A stretch of 64,000 bases of DNA, taken from NCBI GenBank assembly GCA_028714855.1, contig JAQTLP010000007.1:62001-126000 (forward strand). The letters are read 5' to 3'. The translations under genes and the position numbers were made by a program. Below, in pieces: positions 9,950-17,857 of this stretch. Source of the stretch: Phycisphaerae bacterium. GTDB taxonomy: Bacteria; Planctomycetota; Phycisphaerae; Sedimentisphaerales; Anaerobacaceae. The notes below the pieces were generated by a model, which was not told where the DNA came from, searched no databases, and saw only the letters and a list, made by a program, of their open reading frames with translations. Every line of letters begins with the position of its first letter. Within the stretch, counting starts at the first letter, position 1.

Positions 9950-10843
9950 TTATTTTTTCGGTTTGATATTGGGCATTCCCTTTAACAATTCAAACGGCTC
10001 TGTATCAGTGCTGAAAACAATAGTTGACCTTTTCTCCAGAAATTTTTTGAGAGCATCGATATTCCGCAGAAAGATTGCAAAGTCTGGGTCTTCCTCGAGC
10101 AATTTATAATATTTCGCGGCTTCGGCGTCGCCCTCAGCACGTATTGCCTTTGCCCTTGCCTCCGCGGCGGCAAGCAGCTCTGTCTTTTTTGAATCGGCGT
10201 CTGTTTTTATCCTGGTGGCTTCGGCGTTTCCTTCGGCAATAGTGGCTTCGGTCTTACGGTTTCTTTCAGCCCTCATTCGTTCAAAAACGTCTTTGCTGAC
10301 CTCCTCACTGATTTTAAGTTGCTTTATTCCGAGGGTTTTGATTTCAATGCCATAATTGGCCCTGACAGGCTGTTTGAGGTCGGCAAGCATCTCGTTTTGA
10401 ATCTCTTCAAATTTTATTTTTGAAGGGTTGCTATTCACAAATTCAGCGAAATCGTGCCCGCCGATTATCTTATTCTGCGTATCGCTAAGCTGGCTGAGCA
10501 ATTTGTTTTCGGCTTCCTTGATAGTTCCGACGGCATTGAAGAACATGAGCGGCTCGGCAATTTTCCAAACGACGTAGGTGTTCACGATAATGGGTACGGC
10601 CCCCTTGGTTGTTGTCTCGCCGAGGTCGGCTTCGAAGACCCTCATTCGGGAATCAAATTTATAAACCTGTTCGATTGGAGCAGGCCATTTGAAATACCAG
10701 CCCGGTTCGGTGATTCCGCGGGTGGGTTTGCCGAAGGTAGTTACCAAAGCAGATTCTATCTCCCTGACCTGGAACGAGACAAAATACAGCACCATAATGG
10801 CAACTATCAATATGATAAAAATTGTAATGGCTATATTTTTCAT
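9950..10843 (-). CDS. hflC: SPFH/band-7 protein, HflC-like
   Basis: HflC-like membrane protein of 297 aa. It has one N-terminal TM helix (about residues 5-23), then the SPFH opening (VREIESALVTTFGKPTRGITEPGWYFKWPAPIEQVYKFDSR is the recognisable stretch, given here only by position 27-67). A coiled-coil segment rich in AEA/RAEGDAEA follows at about 195-245, as in HflC. The family partners with HflK to form a cage around FtsH. Its start overlaps the end of the third SPFH gene by 4 nt (ATGA type), so the two are likely translated in a coupled way. No ftsH gene is visible in this window. Confidence 0.87.
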   Translation of the reverse strand: MKNIAITIFIILIVAIMVLYFVSFQVREIESALVTTFGKPTRGITEPGWYFKWPAPIEQVYKFDSRMRVFEADLGETTTKGAVPIIVNTYVVWKIAEPLMFFNAVGTIKEAENKLLSQLSDTQNKIIGGHDFAEFVNSNPSKIKFEEIQNEMLADLKQPVRANYGIEIKTLGIKQLKISEEVSKDVFERMRAERNRKTEATIAEGNAEATRIKTDADSKKTELLAAAEARAKAIRAEGDAEAAKYYKLLEEDPDFAIFLRNIDALKKFLEKRSTIVFSTDTEPFELLKGMPNIKPKK

Positions 10844-12903
10844 TTTTTGTTACTCTCCTGAAGACCGCTTAATTCATATAAACTCGGCGTTAGTTTGTCC
10901 TGAGCGTCGAATATAAAAACCTGTGTATCATTCTGGTCGGCGACCACAACATATTTTCGTGTGTTCTCAAGAGCCTCCTCCAAAGCCGCTAATCTCTGTT
11001 CCTGTTTATAAATCTCTTTTGCGGCCCTGTAGGCTTTAAGCTGGCTGTCGAATCGCTGTCCCGTCGCCTGAGCAAGTGTTGCTTTCTCAAAAGCGTAGCT
11101 TTGCGCTTCTCGTAATGTGCTGAATATCTTGCCCTTTGCTTCTGCGAAGGCCGAATCCAAATCATTGGCAAGTTTTTCGATTTCCTTGGGCTGATTTTTC
11201 TCCTTAACCTGCTGGTATTTGGCTGCGAGACTATAAAGCCTGTCAGCGTCCTCTACAGAACCTGCGAGGGCGCTCAAAACTTTGTTGCGCTCTGCATAAG
11301 CACCGAGGATAAGTGCCTGTTTCTTTTGAACGGCCCCAATAACCTTTTGATAGTCTCCTGCGACTTGGGGCGGTGGGTGAATCCCCTGAAGGCCCAAAAA
11401 TATGATTTCAACACCTAGGCCGGCTTCGTCAGCAGCGGCCTGAATGCGGCTGATTAAAGTACGCTCAGCTTCGGCACGGCCGGCTCCAAGCAGGCTCTGA
11501 TTTATACTGGCTTCGTCATTCACTTCAATCTTTGCACTGGCTGCGAACCGGGTAAGCTCGTGATAACAGATAGACTCAAGCAGCTTTTCCGGCTCGTTAT
11601 GGTTATAAATGAAAGAATACAAATCTTTTATTTTGTATTGAACGGGAACGGTAGCAACTATGAGACTTACGGGGACAGCTCCGGCGGCCGTCTTGGAACT
11701 TGTCTGTTCACTGGCGACCAGCAAAAGGTCTTCCTTTTCGTAATGAGCTTTACCCCACAGCAGCGGTTCACGGTCAAGCTCTTTGGTGCCTGGTTTGTAC
11801 TTCGGGACAAAACCTATGCTGATTTCTGAAACCATTTTCGTGGGATGCTTATAGGTGATATCGATGGGCCAGGGCCATTTGAAAGTCAGTCCGGGCTTGG
11901 CAAGTCTAACCTGGTTGGTTTCGCTTAAGGGATTGCCGAAATGCTCTATTATTGCCTCTTCGTTCGGGTTCACTACTACGATACAACTCAACAGATACAG
12001 TGTAACCGCAGCAAAAAGAATCAAAGGTGCTATTGCTTTTTCGAGGAGTTTATAAAACCATGTTTGAGAAACTTTAAAACCGAACTGGTAATCGATGGTG
12101 CTTGCGGCTGTTCGGAATAATCCGCCCGGCTCATTTATAGTCCCAAGCAGTCTGCTGTCAAAAGCGCTTTTGGCATATTGGCCTTTTAGCCTCGGGCGGT
12201 AGATATCGAAGACGATGTTCAGAGCGGTTTCTGCACCAATGGCGAGCAGCAGGATAGGGACAATAAGATCGATTACATTAATCACAATGAAAATCTTGAA
12301 TTGTGCCAACGCCAGGCTAATAGCCAGCGCGAAACACAAAATAGCTATACCGAGCAAGATACTGCCGCCGGCCCTTAAGGGTTTCCACTGCAGTTGTGCC
12401 GACATACCCGTGGCATAGCGGGAAATTATGAAGCTGACGAACGCCACGGCCGTCATACAAGCGGCACAAACTAAAGGCTGCTTCGCCTCGTGCTCGGCAG
12501 CGGCCTGGACAGCTTTTAATAAGTACAGCCCAATGGCTATCTGGTAAGCGGCTATAATTGCGGAGAATATGGGAATGAACCATTTTTCGAGCAAATCAAG
12601 CCGGCGCTGGGCAACAGCGAACATAACAGCCCGTTCCCCCCCTGCCTGGAATATGGTGGTGGCCTGCTTGCTCTCGGCCAATTGGCCCATATCGAGCTTT
12701 TCCTGCTCGGCCAAGGCCCGTTGATGAAACTGAATGGCCAGAACAAACCAAATCAGGGCTGCCGAGAGGATAAGCCAACTGATTGCAGAAAGCGCGAAGA
12801 ATCCGCTCCATCGGCCCACAAAAAAGACGATGCCGAAAAACACGATGCTTAAAATCAGGGATGCTCGAGCTATATGTTCAGCACGTTTGGACGATGTTGT
12901 CAT
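10840..12903 (-). CDS. Large polytopic SPFH/band-7 protein
   Basis: Third SPFH protein of the cluster (687 aa). Unlike HflK/HflC, its N-terminal 330 residues are an integral membrane region with about seven hydrophobic segments (for example 16-32, 36-56, 90-115, 150-165, 180-235, 290-315). The SPFH domain then begins near 318 (VVVNPNEEAIIEHFGNPL). The C-terminal third is a long helical stalk ending in FIFDAQDKLTPSLYELSGLQ. It is the promoter-proximal gene of the eight-gene minus-strand block and overlaps hflC by 4 nt. It probably forms an expanded HflKC-like assembly with the two following genes (inference). I know no named function for this architecture. Confidence 0.8.
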   Translation of the reverse strand: MTTSSKRAEHIARASLILSIVFFGIVFFVGRWSGFFALSAISWLILSAALIWFVLAIQFHQRALAEQEKLDMGQLAESKQATTIFQAGGERAVMFAVAQRRLDLLEKWFIPIFSAIIAAYQIAIGLYLLKAVQAAAEHEAKQPLVCAACMTAVAFVSFIISRYATGMSAQLQWKPLRAGGSILLGIAILCFALAISLALAQFKIFIVINVIDLIVPILLLAIGAETALNIVFDIYRPRLKGQYAKSAFDSRLLGTINEPGGLFRTAASTIDYQFGFKVSQTWFYKLLEKAIAPLILFAAVTLYLLSCIVVVNPNEEAIIEHFGNPLSETNQVRLAKPGLTFKWPWPIDITYKHPTKMVSEISIGFVPKYKPGTKELDREPLLWGKAHYEKEDLLLVASEQTSSKTAAGAVPVSLIVATVPVQYKIKDLYSFIYNHNEPEKLLESICYHELTRFAASAKIEVNDEASINQSLLGAGRAEAERTLISRIQAAADEAGLGVEIIFLGLQGIHPPPQVAGDYQKVIGAVQKKQALILGAYAERNKVLSALAGSVEDADRLYSLAAKYQQVKEKNQPKEIEKLANDLDSAFAEAKGKIFSTLREAQSYAFEKATLAQATGQRFDSQLKAYRAAKEIYKQEQRLAALEEALENTRKYVVVADQNDTQVFIFDAQDKLTPSLYELSGLQESNKK

Positions 12904-12995
12904 TCTTTATCCTTACTTTTATACTTCGAACAAAAAGCCGCGAATACGGTATATATCCAGATATATACAAACTCTTTACAATCTATAGATTGCGT

Positions 12996-13025
12996 AATAT
13001 AATAATAAACATCATTTAGAGTCAA
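12996..13025 (-). promoter_or_regulatory. Sigma-70-like promoter for the SPFH-pcrA block
   Basis: On the minus strand, -35 TTGACT (13020-13025) and -10 TATATT (12996-13001) are separated by 18 nt, giving a start near 12989 and a leader of about 85 nt before the SPFH gene. This is the only good hexamer pair seen ahead of the eight-gene block. Confidence 0.55.
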
Positions 13026-13074
13026 TTACAAAAAACTTGTTACTTAAAATTATGCCGCAAACGGGTAGTGAATA

Positions 13075-14040
13075 ATGCATAAGAAATTATTTACAATAGC
13101 TAAAAACACCTTTATAGAGACATTAAGACAGCCCGTCTACGCCGTAATAATCTTCGCGGCCCTGTTTTTATTCTTTATAAGTCCATCCCTGACTATGTAC
13201 ACAATGAGCGACGACAATAAACTTTTGCGAGAAGTAGGGTTATCTACGCTGTTTTTGGCCAGTTTGTTCATAGCAATATTTTCCGCATCCGGGGCCGTGG
13301 CCGAGGAAATCGAAAATAAGACGATAACCACCGTCCTTACTAAGCCGGTGCAACGTCCGATATTCATTATTGCGAAGTTTTTTGGTGTTTCTGCCGCAGT
13401 GGCTCTGGCACATTATATCTGTACTATCGCCCTACTGATGGCAATCAGGCATGGCGTAATGCTATCGGTGAATGATACGACCGACTGGACGGTTGTAGGC
13501 ACAGCGGCGGTTGTGTTTGCGGCGGCATTTTTGTTAAGTGCTTTTTTCAACTATGTTTATGACTGGAAATTTTCGTCAACGGCCATCGTACTGCTTGGTA
13601 TGTTTGCTACGGTCGGCATCATATTTCTATATTTTATAGACCGAAACTGGCAATTTAACCCAAAGGACAACGGCATAAATACGCTGGATGTCTATGGGGC
13701 GATATTGCTGTTGTTAGCTGCCCTTATAATTGTGGCTCTGGCGGTGGCGTTTTCTGCCCGTTTTAATATTATGGTAACGCTCTCAGCCTGTATTGGGATT
13801 TTTTTGTTGGGTCTTATAAGCGATTACACGTTCGGCAGGTTCGCAGAAACGCAATTGTGGGCCCAAATAGGCAGGCTTTTGGTGCCGAATTTGCAGGTTT
13901 TCTGGATAAGCGATGCGATTTACGAGGGCAGTGAAGTGCCTCTGAAGTATATACTAATAAGCGCTTCTTATGCCTCGTGCTATACGATAGGTATTCTTGC
14001 TTTAGCTGTTGCTTTCTTCCAGCGCCGGCAGGTAGGATAA
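13075..14040 (+). CDS. ABC-2 type transporter permease
   Basis: Polytopic membrane protein of 321 aa with six evident hydrophobic segments. Its N-terminus (FTIAKNTFIETLRQPVYAVI) is typical of ABC-2 permeases of the NatB/CcmB-like kind, as is the phrase EIENKTITTVLTKPVQRP. The same phrase pattern (TVLTKPI) occurs in the permease at 4071-5453, so the two are distant paralogues. No ATPase gene adjoins it on this strand. It may share the ATPase at 5446-6669 or use one encoded elsewhere. It is transcribed divergently from the SPFH block. Substrate unknown. Confidence 0.82.
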   Translation: MHKKLFTIAKNTFIETLRQPVYAVIIFAALFLFFISPSLTMYTMSDDNKLLREVGLSTLFLASLFIAIFSASGAVAEEIENKTITTVLTKPVQRPIFIIAKFFGVSAAVALAHYICTIALLMAIRHGVMLSVNDTTDWTVVGTAAVVFAAAFLLSAFFNYVYDWKFSSTAIVLLGMFATVGIIFLYFIDRNWQFNPKDNGINTLDVYGAILLLLAALIIVALAVAFSARFNIMVTLSACIGIFLLGLISDYTFGRFAETQLWAQIGRLLVPNLQVFWISDAIYEGSEVPLKYILISASYASCYTIGILALAVAFFQRRQVG

Positions 14041-14636
14041 TTCGCTGTTCGCATCTCGTATCTTGTCCCTGATTTCCCAGAGTTGCGCAAAATAAAATAG
14101 CCGCGATTAGTCCAACAGGCGAAATGTCACGTCATAGCGGCAGTAACCTTCCAAATACAGAGATGGCCGTGCCGTAAAACAACAGCGTTTTTGGCCCAAA
14201 ATCAGCGTTCGTCCGAGAAAACCCGGAAAATTTGGCTATTTTCAGAATTTAGTCTTGACATTCCGGATGGTGGAGGGGTACAAGGTAGTTTATGTGGAAT
14301 TAGGCCGTTCTTTTGTTACGGCCGTAAGAAGGAGGTTGAGAGTGGTGATGCGGAGGAAAAAGCATTCCGTTTATAAGCCCATATGTGCGGCGACCGTGCG
14401 CACATCTCTTTTATCCCATAAAACTTCAACTATCCTTAACACATCCGGATAATATTTTTGAGAAGAAGAAAACTATCAAAAACTAAAAGAAGAGGTTGAG
14501 AGTGATGGAAGGCAGGTGGAGTGAGAAATTCGAGGCACTGGTCAGGATGTCTTGGTTTTCTTCCGATTTCCCCATTTTCTTTCAGCAGCTTAATTTCTTC
14601 GGTAAAGGATACTTGAGATTTTCTGGAGGAGTAGAG
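14041..14636 (+). other. Intergenic stretch with repeated ribosome-site modules
   Basis: No convincing gene. A 13-nt string GAGGTTGAGAGTG occurs twice exactly 160 nt apart (14332-14344 and 14492-14504), each time just before an ATG (14348 and 14505). The resulting reading frames are only 34 and 49 codons and unlike any family I know. A GGCCGT/ACGGCC hairpin lies at 14303-14323 but lacks a U-run. The stretch looks like decayed leader or start regions of former secreted-protein genes. Confidence 0.4.
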
Positions 14637-14848
14637 ATGAAAAAAAAGGAATGACAATTTGTGCGGTTGGAACAATGGTAATGGTATGCGCGTTACCCGC
14701 AATGGTGACGATAAATGACTGTCCCTATTTTTCAAAAGGCAAGAGAAACAGGGGAAATAAACTAAATTTAAATGAAGGAACCATATTATGTCTACTCGAC
14801 GAAGAAAAAATTATTATATTGTGCCTTCCCTTGTCATCAGTATCTTAG
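14637..14848 (+). pseudogene. Frameshifted secretion-signal fragment
   Basis: A strong ribosome site (GGAGGAGTAGAG) precedes ATG 14637, followed by eight A residues and a stop after five codons. One extra A would give MKKKGMTICAVGTMVMVCALPAM, a good Sec signal peptide. Beyond that the frame (14651-14848) becomes low-complexity and runs over the start of the PEP-CTERM gene in another frame. It is either a decayed duplicate of a PEP-CTERM gene start, a homopolymer sequencing error, or a slippage site. Confidence 0.45.
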
Positions 14849-15579
14849 TTGTGATGGCTCTTCCTGCACCTGCCTTATGTGAAACCTTAACTACAGAAAT
14901 ACTTATCTCAGGCACGATCAATGGTGAAGCCTTGGCCGGGACCGGTACAAGCATTTTGAATTTGGACAACGGCTATGCGAATACAACGATCCAGTTTACC
15001 TCGATTCCCACATCTTTCGACATAGTCGCGTATGGAAAGTCGTGGAAGACTAAGCATCATCCGAAGAAGCCCCCGGTATTTGCGTTAGCCGCCAACTTTG
15101 ATGACTTGAGTCCAACCGGTTATAGTTTCGAAACCACTATTATGTATGATGGCGGATTAGGCATACTTGTTAACACGGGGCAGGTAGTGCCGACTGCTTG
15201 GAACGAGGACCGCTACGAACTCGATGTCCAAGGGACATATTCCGGCTATTTAGGTGGTGTCGGCATCCAAGCATTTGGTGGAAGATTTGAGAACGTGATT
15301 AGTGTACCAGGCGATATATTCATGACAGATACTGAAGTTATCGACTTCGGCAACGGCAATACACTCGGTCTCACGGAAACTGGGACTTTTACGCTTTTCT
15401 CAGGGGCGACTCTGCCGGTTGACCCGCAATTCTTGATTTTTGATGAGGTGATCGTTTCATTCGATCCCAGTAGTGGGATATTGAACCTAGATACTCAGGC
15501 ACTGTTTGTGCCCGAACCCACTACACTTTTTCTGTTTGGTTTGGGCGGTTTGCTGTTTCGCAGAAGAAAACGTGCATAA
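14788..15579 (+). CDS. PEP-CTERM sorting domain protein
   Basis: Secreted protein of 263 aa. It has an N-terminal signal peptide (basic MSTRRRK, hydrophobic core about 12-28, ALC|ET cleavage region) and a C-terminal PEP-CTERM tripartite signal: VPEPTT at about 242-247, a hydrophobic helix, then RRRKRA. Such proteins are processed by an exosortase and exported to the surface or extracellular matrix. The middle region is beta-rich with many Gly/Thr/Asn and has no recognisable catalytic motif. The ATG has only a weak ribosome site (GGAACC) and lies inside the decayed reading frame 14651-14848. A strong terminator follows at 15622-15653. Confidence 0.82.
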   Translation: MSTRRRKNYYIVPSLVISILVVMALPAPALCETLTTEILISGTINGEALAGTGTSILNLDNGYANTTIQFTSIPTSFDIVAYGKSWKTKHHPKKPPVFALAANFDDLSPTGYSFETTIMYDGGLGILVNTGQVVPTAWNEDRYELDVQGTYSGYLGGVGIQAFGGRFENVISVPGDIFMTDTEVIDFGNGNTLGLTETGTFTLFSGATLPVDPQFLIFDEVIVSFDPSSGILNLDTQALFVPEPTTLFLFGLGGLLFRRRKRA

Positions 15580-15621
15580 GTTCTGACTTTGTCTGTTTTC
15601 AGTTAAGACAAATAAGAAAAT

Positions 15622-15653
15622 AAAGGGCGTCGTAAAACTGCGACGCCCTTTTT
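15622..15653 (+). terminator. Rho-independent terminator
   Basis: An 11-bp stem (AAAGGGCGTCG / CGACGCCCTTT) with an 8-nt loop is followed by a T-run. It lies 43 nt after the PEP-CTERM stop. The A/T-flanked stem could also terminate in the other direction for the convergent acetyltransferase gene. Confidence 0.85.
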
Positions 15654-15678
15654 ACTTAAACAGTCCTTCGAGATACGA

Positions 15679-16137
15679 TTAACAAGATAGGGTCTTAATA
15701 ACCGCTATTTCATCGCAATTTTGCTGCTTGGAGCATCTGGCACAATCGCTCCAGACCTTCATAGGCAGTTTGTCCATTTGTATCACTTCAAAGCCAAGCT
15801 TTTGAAAGAACTCAGGATATAATGTAAGAGCAACAACCTGCGGTGCGCCGAGCAGAACAGCTTTTTCAACAGCGGCCGCCACGAGCGATTTGCCAATTCC
15901 CTTATTGGTGTTTGCTTCCTCGACTGCCAGCGATTTTATCTCTGCCAGGTCTGACCATATTACCTGCAGGGCGCAGCAGCCCACCACCCTGCCGTCTAAT
16001 TCAGCAACCAAAAAAGATTGCAGGTTCTCGTAAATGTCAGCCATTGGCCGGAACAGCATCTTATTCTCTTCCGCATAAAAATTAATCAGAGAATGAATGG
16101 CTTTGGCATCGGTAATTTTTGCACTGCGTACCTTCAT
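15679..16137 (-). CDS. GNAT N-acetyltransferase, short N-acetylglutamate synthase-like
   Basis: GNAT-fold acetyltransferase of 152 aa. The acetyl-CoA loop is visible as NKGIGKSLVAAAV (about 88-100), preceded by the beta-strand IKSLAVEE. The C-terminus with VWSDCARCSKQQNCDEIAV contains a four-Cys cluster shared by short, stand-alone N-acetylglutamate synthases that replace ArgA in several phyla. By this resemblance it may supply N-acetylglutamate for arginine synthesis, which fits argG elsewhere in the window. The substrate is inferred, not proven; the GNAT fold is secure. Confidence 0.78.
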   Translation of the reverse strand: MKVRSAKITDAKAIHSLINFYAEENKMLFRPMADIYENLQSFLVAELDGRVVGCCALQVIWSDLAEIKSLAVEEANTNKGIGKSLVAAAVEKAVLLGAPQVVALTLYPEFFQKLGFEVIQMDKLPMKVWSDCARCSKQQNCDEIAVIKTLSC

Positions 16138-16274
16138 AGATAAAAAGTATATCCAATCGTGTGCTATTTTCCAACATTAATCTTGTTGGAAACCCGGTCA
16201 GATGCGGGAAACACCAAAAAAGAAAGGAAAAAAGACTGGAAAAGAGATTGCTTATAGTTACAATGGCCGGGATT

Positions 16275-16739
16275 ATGAGATTTATACTCATTGATAAGGT
16301 TGTTTTGCTGGAAACAGGCAAAATGATAAAGACGGTCAAGGGCGTTTCTCTGGCCGAAGAATATCTGGCGGACCATTTTCCGACATTTCCGGTGCTGCCG
16401 GGTGTGTTTCTACTGGAAGGGTTGATTGAGTCAGCGTCTTGGCTGGTCCGGGAGGCGGAAAATTTTGCCCACAGTATGATATTGCTTGAAGAAGCGAGAA
16501 ATGTAAAGTATAAGAGTTTCGCGGCGCCCGGTGCCCAGATAGAATATACAGTCCAGGCAAAAACACTAGAAGAGAACATCAGTGGTTTCGCCGGCTTTGG
16601 TGTGTCAGGCGGCCAGCAGATTGTGGAAGCAAAATTTGGATTAAGACACTTTAACCTTGCCGATAAGGATTCCGCGATGGCGGCGACCGATGCGAAAATA
16701 ATCGAAAATATGAAGAAACGATGGGAACTGCTAAGATAA
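16275..16739 (+). CDS. FabZ-like 3-hydroxyacyl-ACP dehydratase
   Basis: Hotdog-fold protein of about 154 aa. It shows IDKVVLLETGK and the active-site region DHFPTFPVLPGVFLLEGLIESA, matching the FabZ/FabA catalytic His-containing segment (HFPxxPVxPGV). The acid residue on the partner helix is Glu, as in FabZ. An upstream in-frame ATG at 16161 would add 38 basic, unconserved residues. I choose 16275 because MRFILIDK aligns with MRWIWIDK of the second dehydratase at 23412. It is followed 26 nt later by an acyl carrier protein gene, so it works in a lipid or polyketide-like pathway. Confidence 0.85.
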   Translation: MRFILIDKVVLLETGKMIKTVKGVSLAEEYLADHFPTFPVLPGVFLLEGLIESASWLVREAENFAHSMILLEEARNVKYKSFAAPGAQIEYTVQAKTLEENISGFAGFGVSGGQQIVEAKFGLRHFNLADKDSAMAATDAKIIENMKKRWELLR

Positions 16740-16765
16740 ATCGTAGTTGCTGGAGGTAAAAAACT

Positions 16766-17161
16766 ATGGCAATGAGTCGGGATGAGATTTTTCAGGAGGT
16801 TCAGGAAGTTCTGGTTGATGCGCTGGGGGTTGACAATGATGAGGTTACGACCGGTGCAACCTTGATGGGAGATTTGGGAGCTGAAAGCATTGACTTTCTG
16901 GACATAGTATTCCGATTGGAAAAGGCGTTTGGAATAAAGATTCCGCGAGAGGAGCTGTTTCCTGCCGAGAGTCTGATGAGTAATCCCGCGTTTATCAGTA
17001 ACGGGAAATTGACCGGGGCAGGACTGGTTGAGTTGCGGGAGAAAATGCCGCATACCGACCTGGCCACATTCGAGAACGACCCGGATATCAATAAGCTGGG
17101 CGATTTGTTTACTGTCGGTGCGATTGTAAATTACATAGATACTAAGCTGAACGCTGCGTAA
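16766..17161 (+). CDS. Acyl carrier protein, long form
   Basis: Acyl carrier protein. The phosphopantetheine attachment serine lies in DLGAESIDFLDIVFRLE (about residue 40), followed by EKAFGIKIPREELF as in AcpP. At 131 aa it is longer than ordinary ACPs (about 80), because of an insertion of about 40 residues after helix II (SLMSNPAFISNGKLTGAGLV region) before the final FTVGAIVNYIDTKL helix. A GGAGGT ribosome site precedes the ATG. It is dedicated to the neighbouring dehydratase/ketosynthase genes rather than being the housekeeping ACP (inference from context and length). Confidence 0.88.
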   Translation: MAMSRDEIFQEVQEVLVDALGVDNDEVTTGATLMGDLGAESIDFLDIVFRLEKAFGIKIPREELFPAESLMSNPAFISNGKLTGAGLVELREKMPHTDLATFENDPDINKLGDLFTVGAIVNYIDTKLNAA

Positions 17162-17180
17162 AATTTTCGACACGGACTTG

Positions 17181-17204
17181 TCCGCTACAGGCGGATTTTA
17201 ATTT
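17181..17204 (+). terminator. Possible weak terminator after the ACP gene
   Basis: TCCGC-TACAG-GCGGA hairpin followed by TTTTAATTT, 20 nt after the ACP stop. The short stem makes the call uncertain. It marks the left edge of the inserted cassette. Confidence 0.35.
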
Positions 17205-17385
17205 GATATTATTTCTAACGTCAGGTTCACACTGTTAACCATTTGTATGATGCAACGCGGAATATCTAAGCAAACAGAGAGGCCTTGGCTGCAATTAGAA
17301 GTTAGTAGATGCCGCGTGCTGCAACCTTTAGAATATATATGTTTATTAACACATAATCCGAAAAGCATTTATTGGAGCGTTTTTG

Positions 17386-17820
17386 ATGTCGGAAAAGCCT
17401 TTTGCGTTATCAGTCAAAGTCGTGATACTTGATAAGAATGGCCGCTGTCTGCTTTTAAAGCGGTCGATGAGCTCCAAGTATAATAAAGGCAAATGGGATC
17501 TTCCTGGGGGTAAAGTCGATACAAACGAGGATTTTGAAAAAGCATTACTTCGCGAAGTGGCAGAGGAAACAGGTCTAAAAATATCACTGGAAAAAGTAGT
17601 CGGTTCAGCTCAATCCGAAACTCCCACTAAAAAAGTAGCATACATAATACTGGAAGGAACGATTATTTCCGGTGAAGTTAAACTCAGTGATGAACATAAT
17701 GAATACATCTGGGTCGATCAGAGCAACTTGGCAAAGATGGACCTTTGTAAACAGTTCTACCACTTTGCTAAGATATATAGCGGTTCGTCTTCGGAACAGA
17801 AACGGGACTCGTTCGATTGA
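17386..17820 (+). CDS. Nudix hydrolase
   Basis: Nudix-fold pyrophosphohydrolase of 144 aa. The complete Nudix box G-x5-E-x7-REVAEETGL (about residues 43-65, starting GKVDTNE) binds the metal. The upstream LPGGK and the N-terminal FALSVKVVILDKNGRCLLLKRS strand are typical of NTP or nucleoside-diphosphate-X hydrolases. The start is ATG 17386 with GGAG at 17374; a TTG directly before it is less likely. It ends 37 nt before the RelA/SpoT-SLOG-RyR gene. It may hydrolyse the nucleotide signal of that system (alarmone, ADP-ribose derivative or NAD product), but this is inferred from position. Confidence 0.9.
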   Translation: MSEKPFALSVKVVILDKNGRCLLLKRSMSSKYNKGKWDLPGGKVDTNEDFEKALLREVAEETGLKISLEKVVGSAQSETPTKKVAYIILEGTIISGEVKLSDEHNEYIWVDQSNLAKMDLCKQFYHFAKIYSGSSSEQKRDSFD

Positions 17821-17857
17821 TATTGTAGTATAAAAGAGAATCGTTCAGGAGGTATTT

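Noticed and set aside
14254-14283. TTGACA at 14254 as a promoter for the PEP-CTERM gene
   Set aside because: No acceptable -10 hexamer at 16-18 nt spacing (only TACAAG at 18).
16161-16274. Upstream start for the first dehydratase adding 38 residues
   Set aside because: The extension is basic and unconserved, has no ribosome site, and the paralogue at 23412 begins at the equivalent of 16275.
16082-17173. A 363-codon minus-strand frame across the dehydratase and ACP genes
   Set aside because: Its translation is Ser/Leu/Ile-rich with no domain and is antisense to two clear genes.
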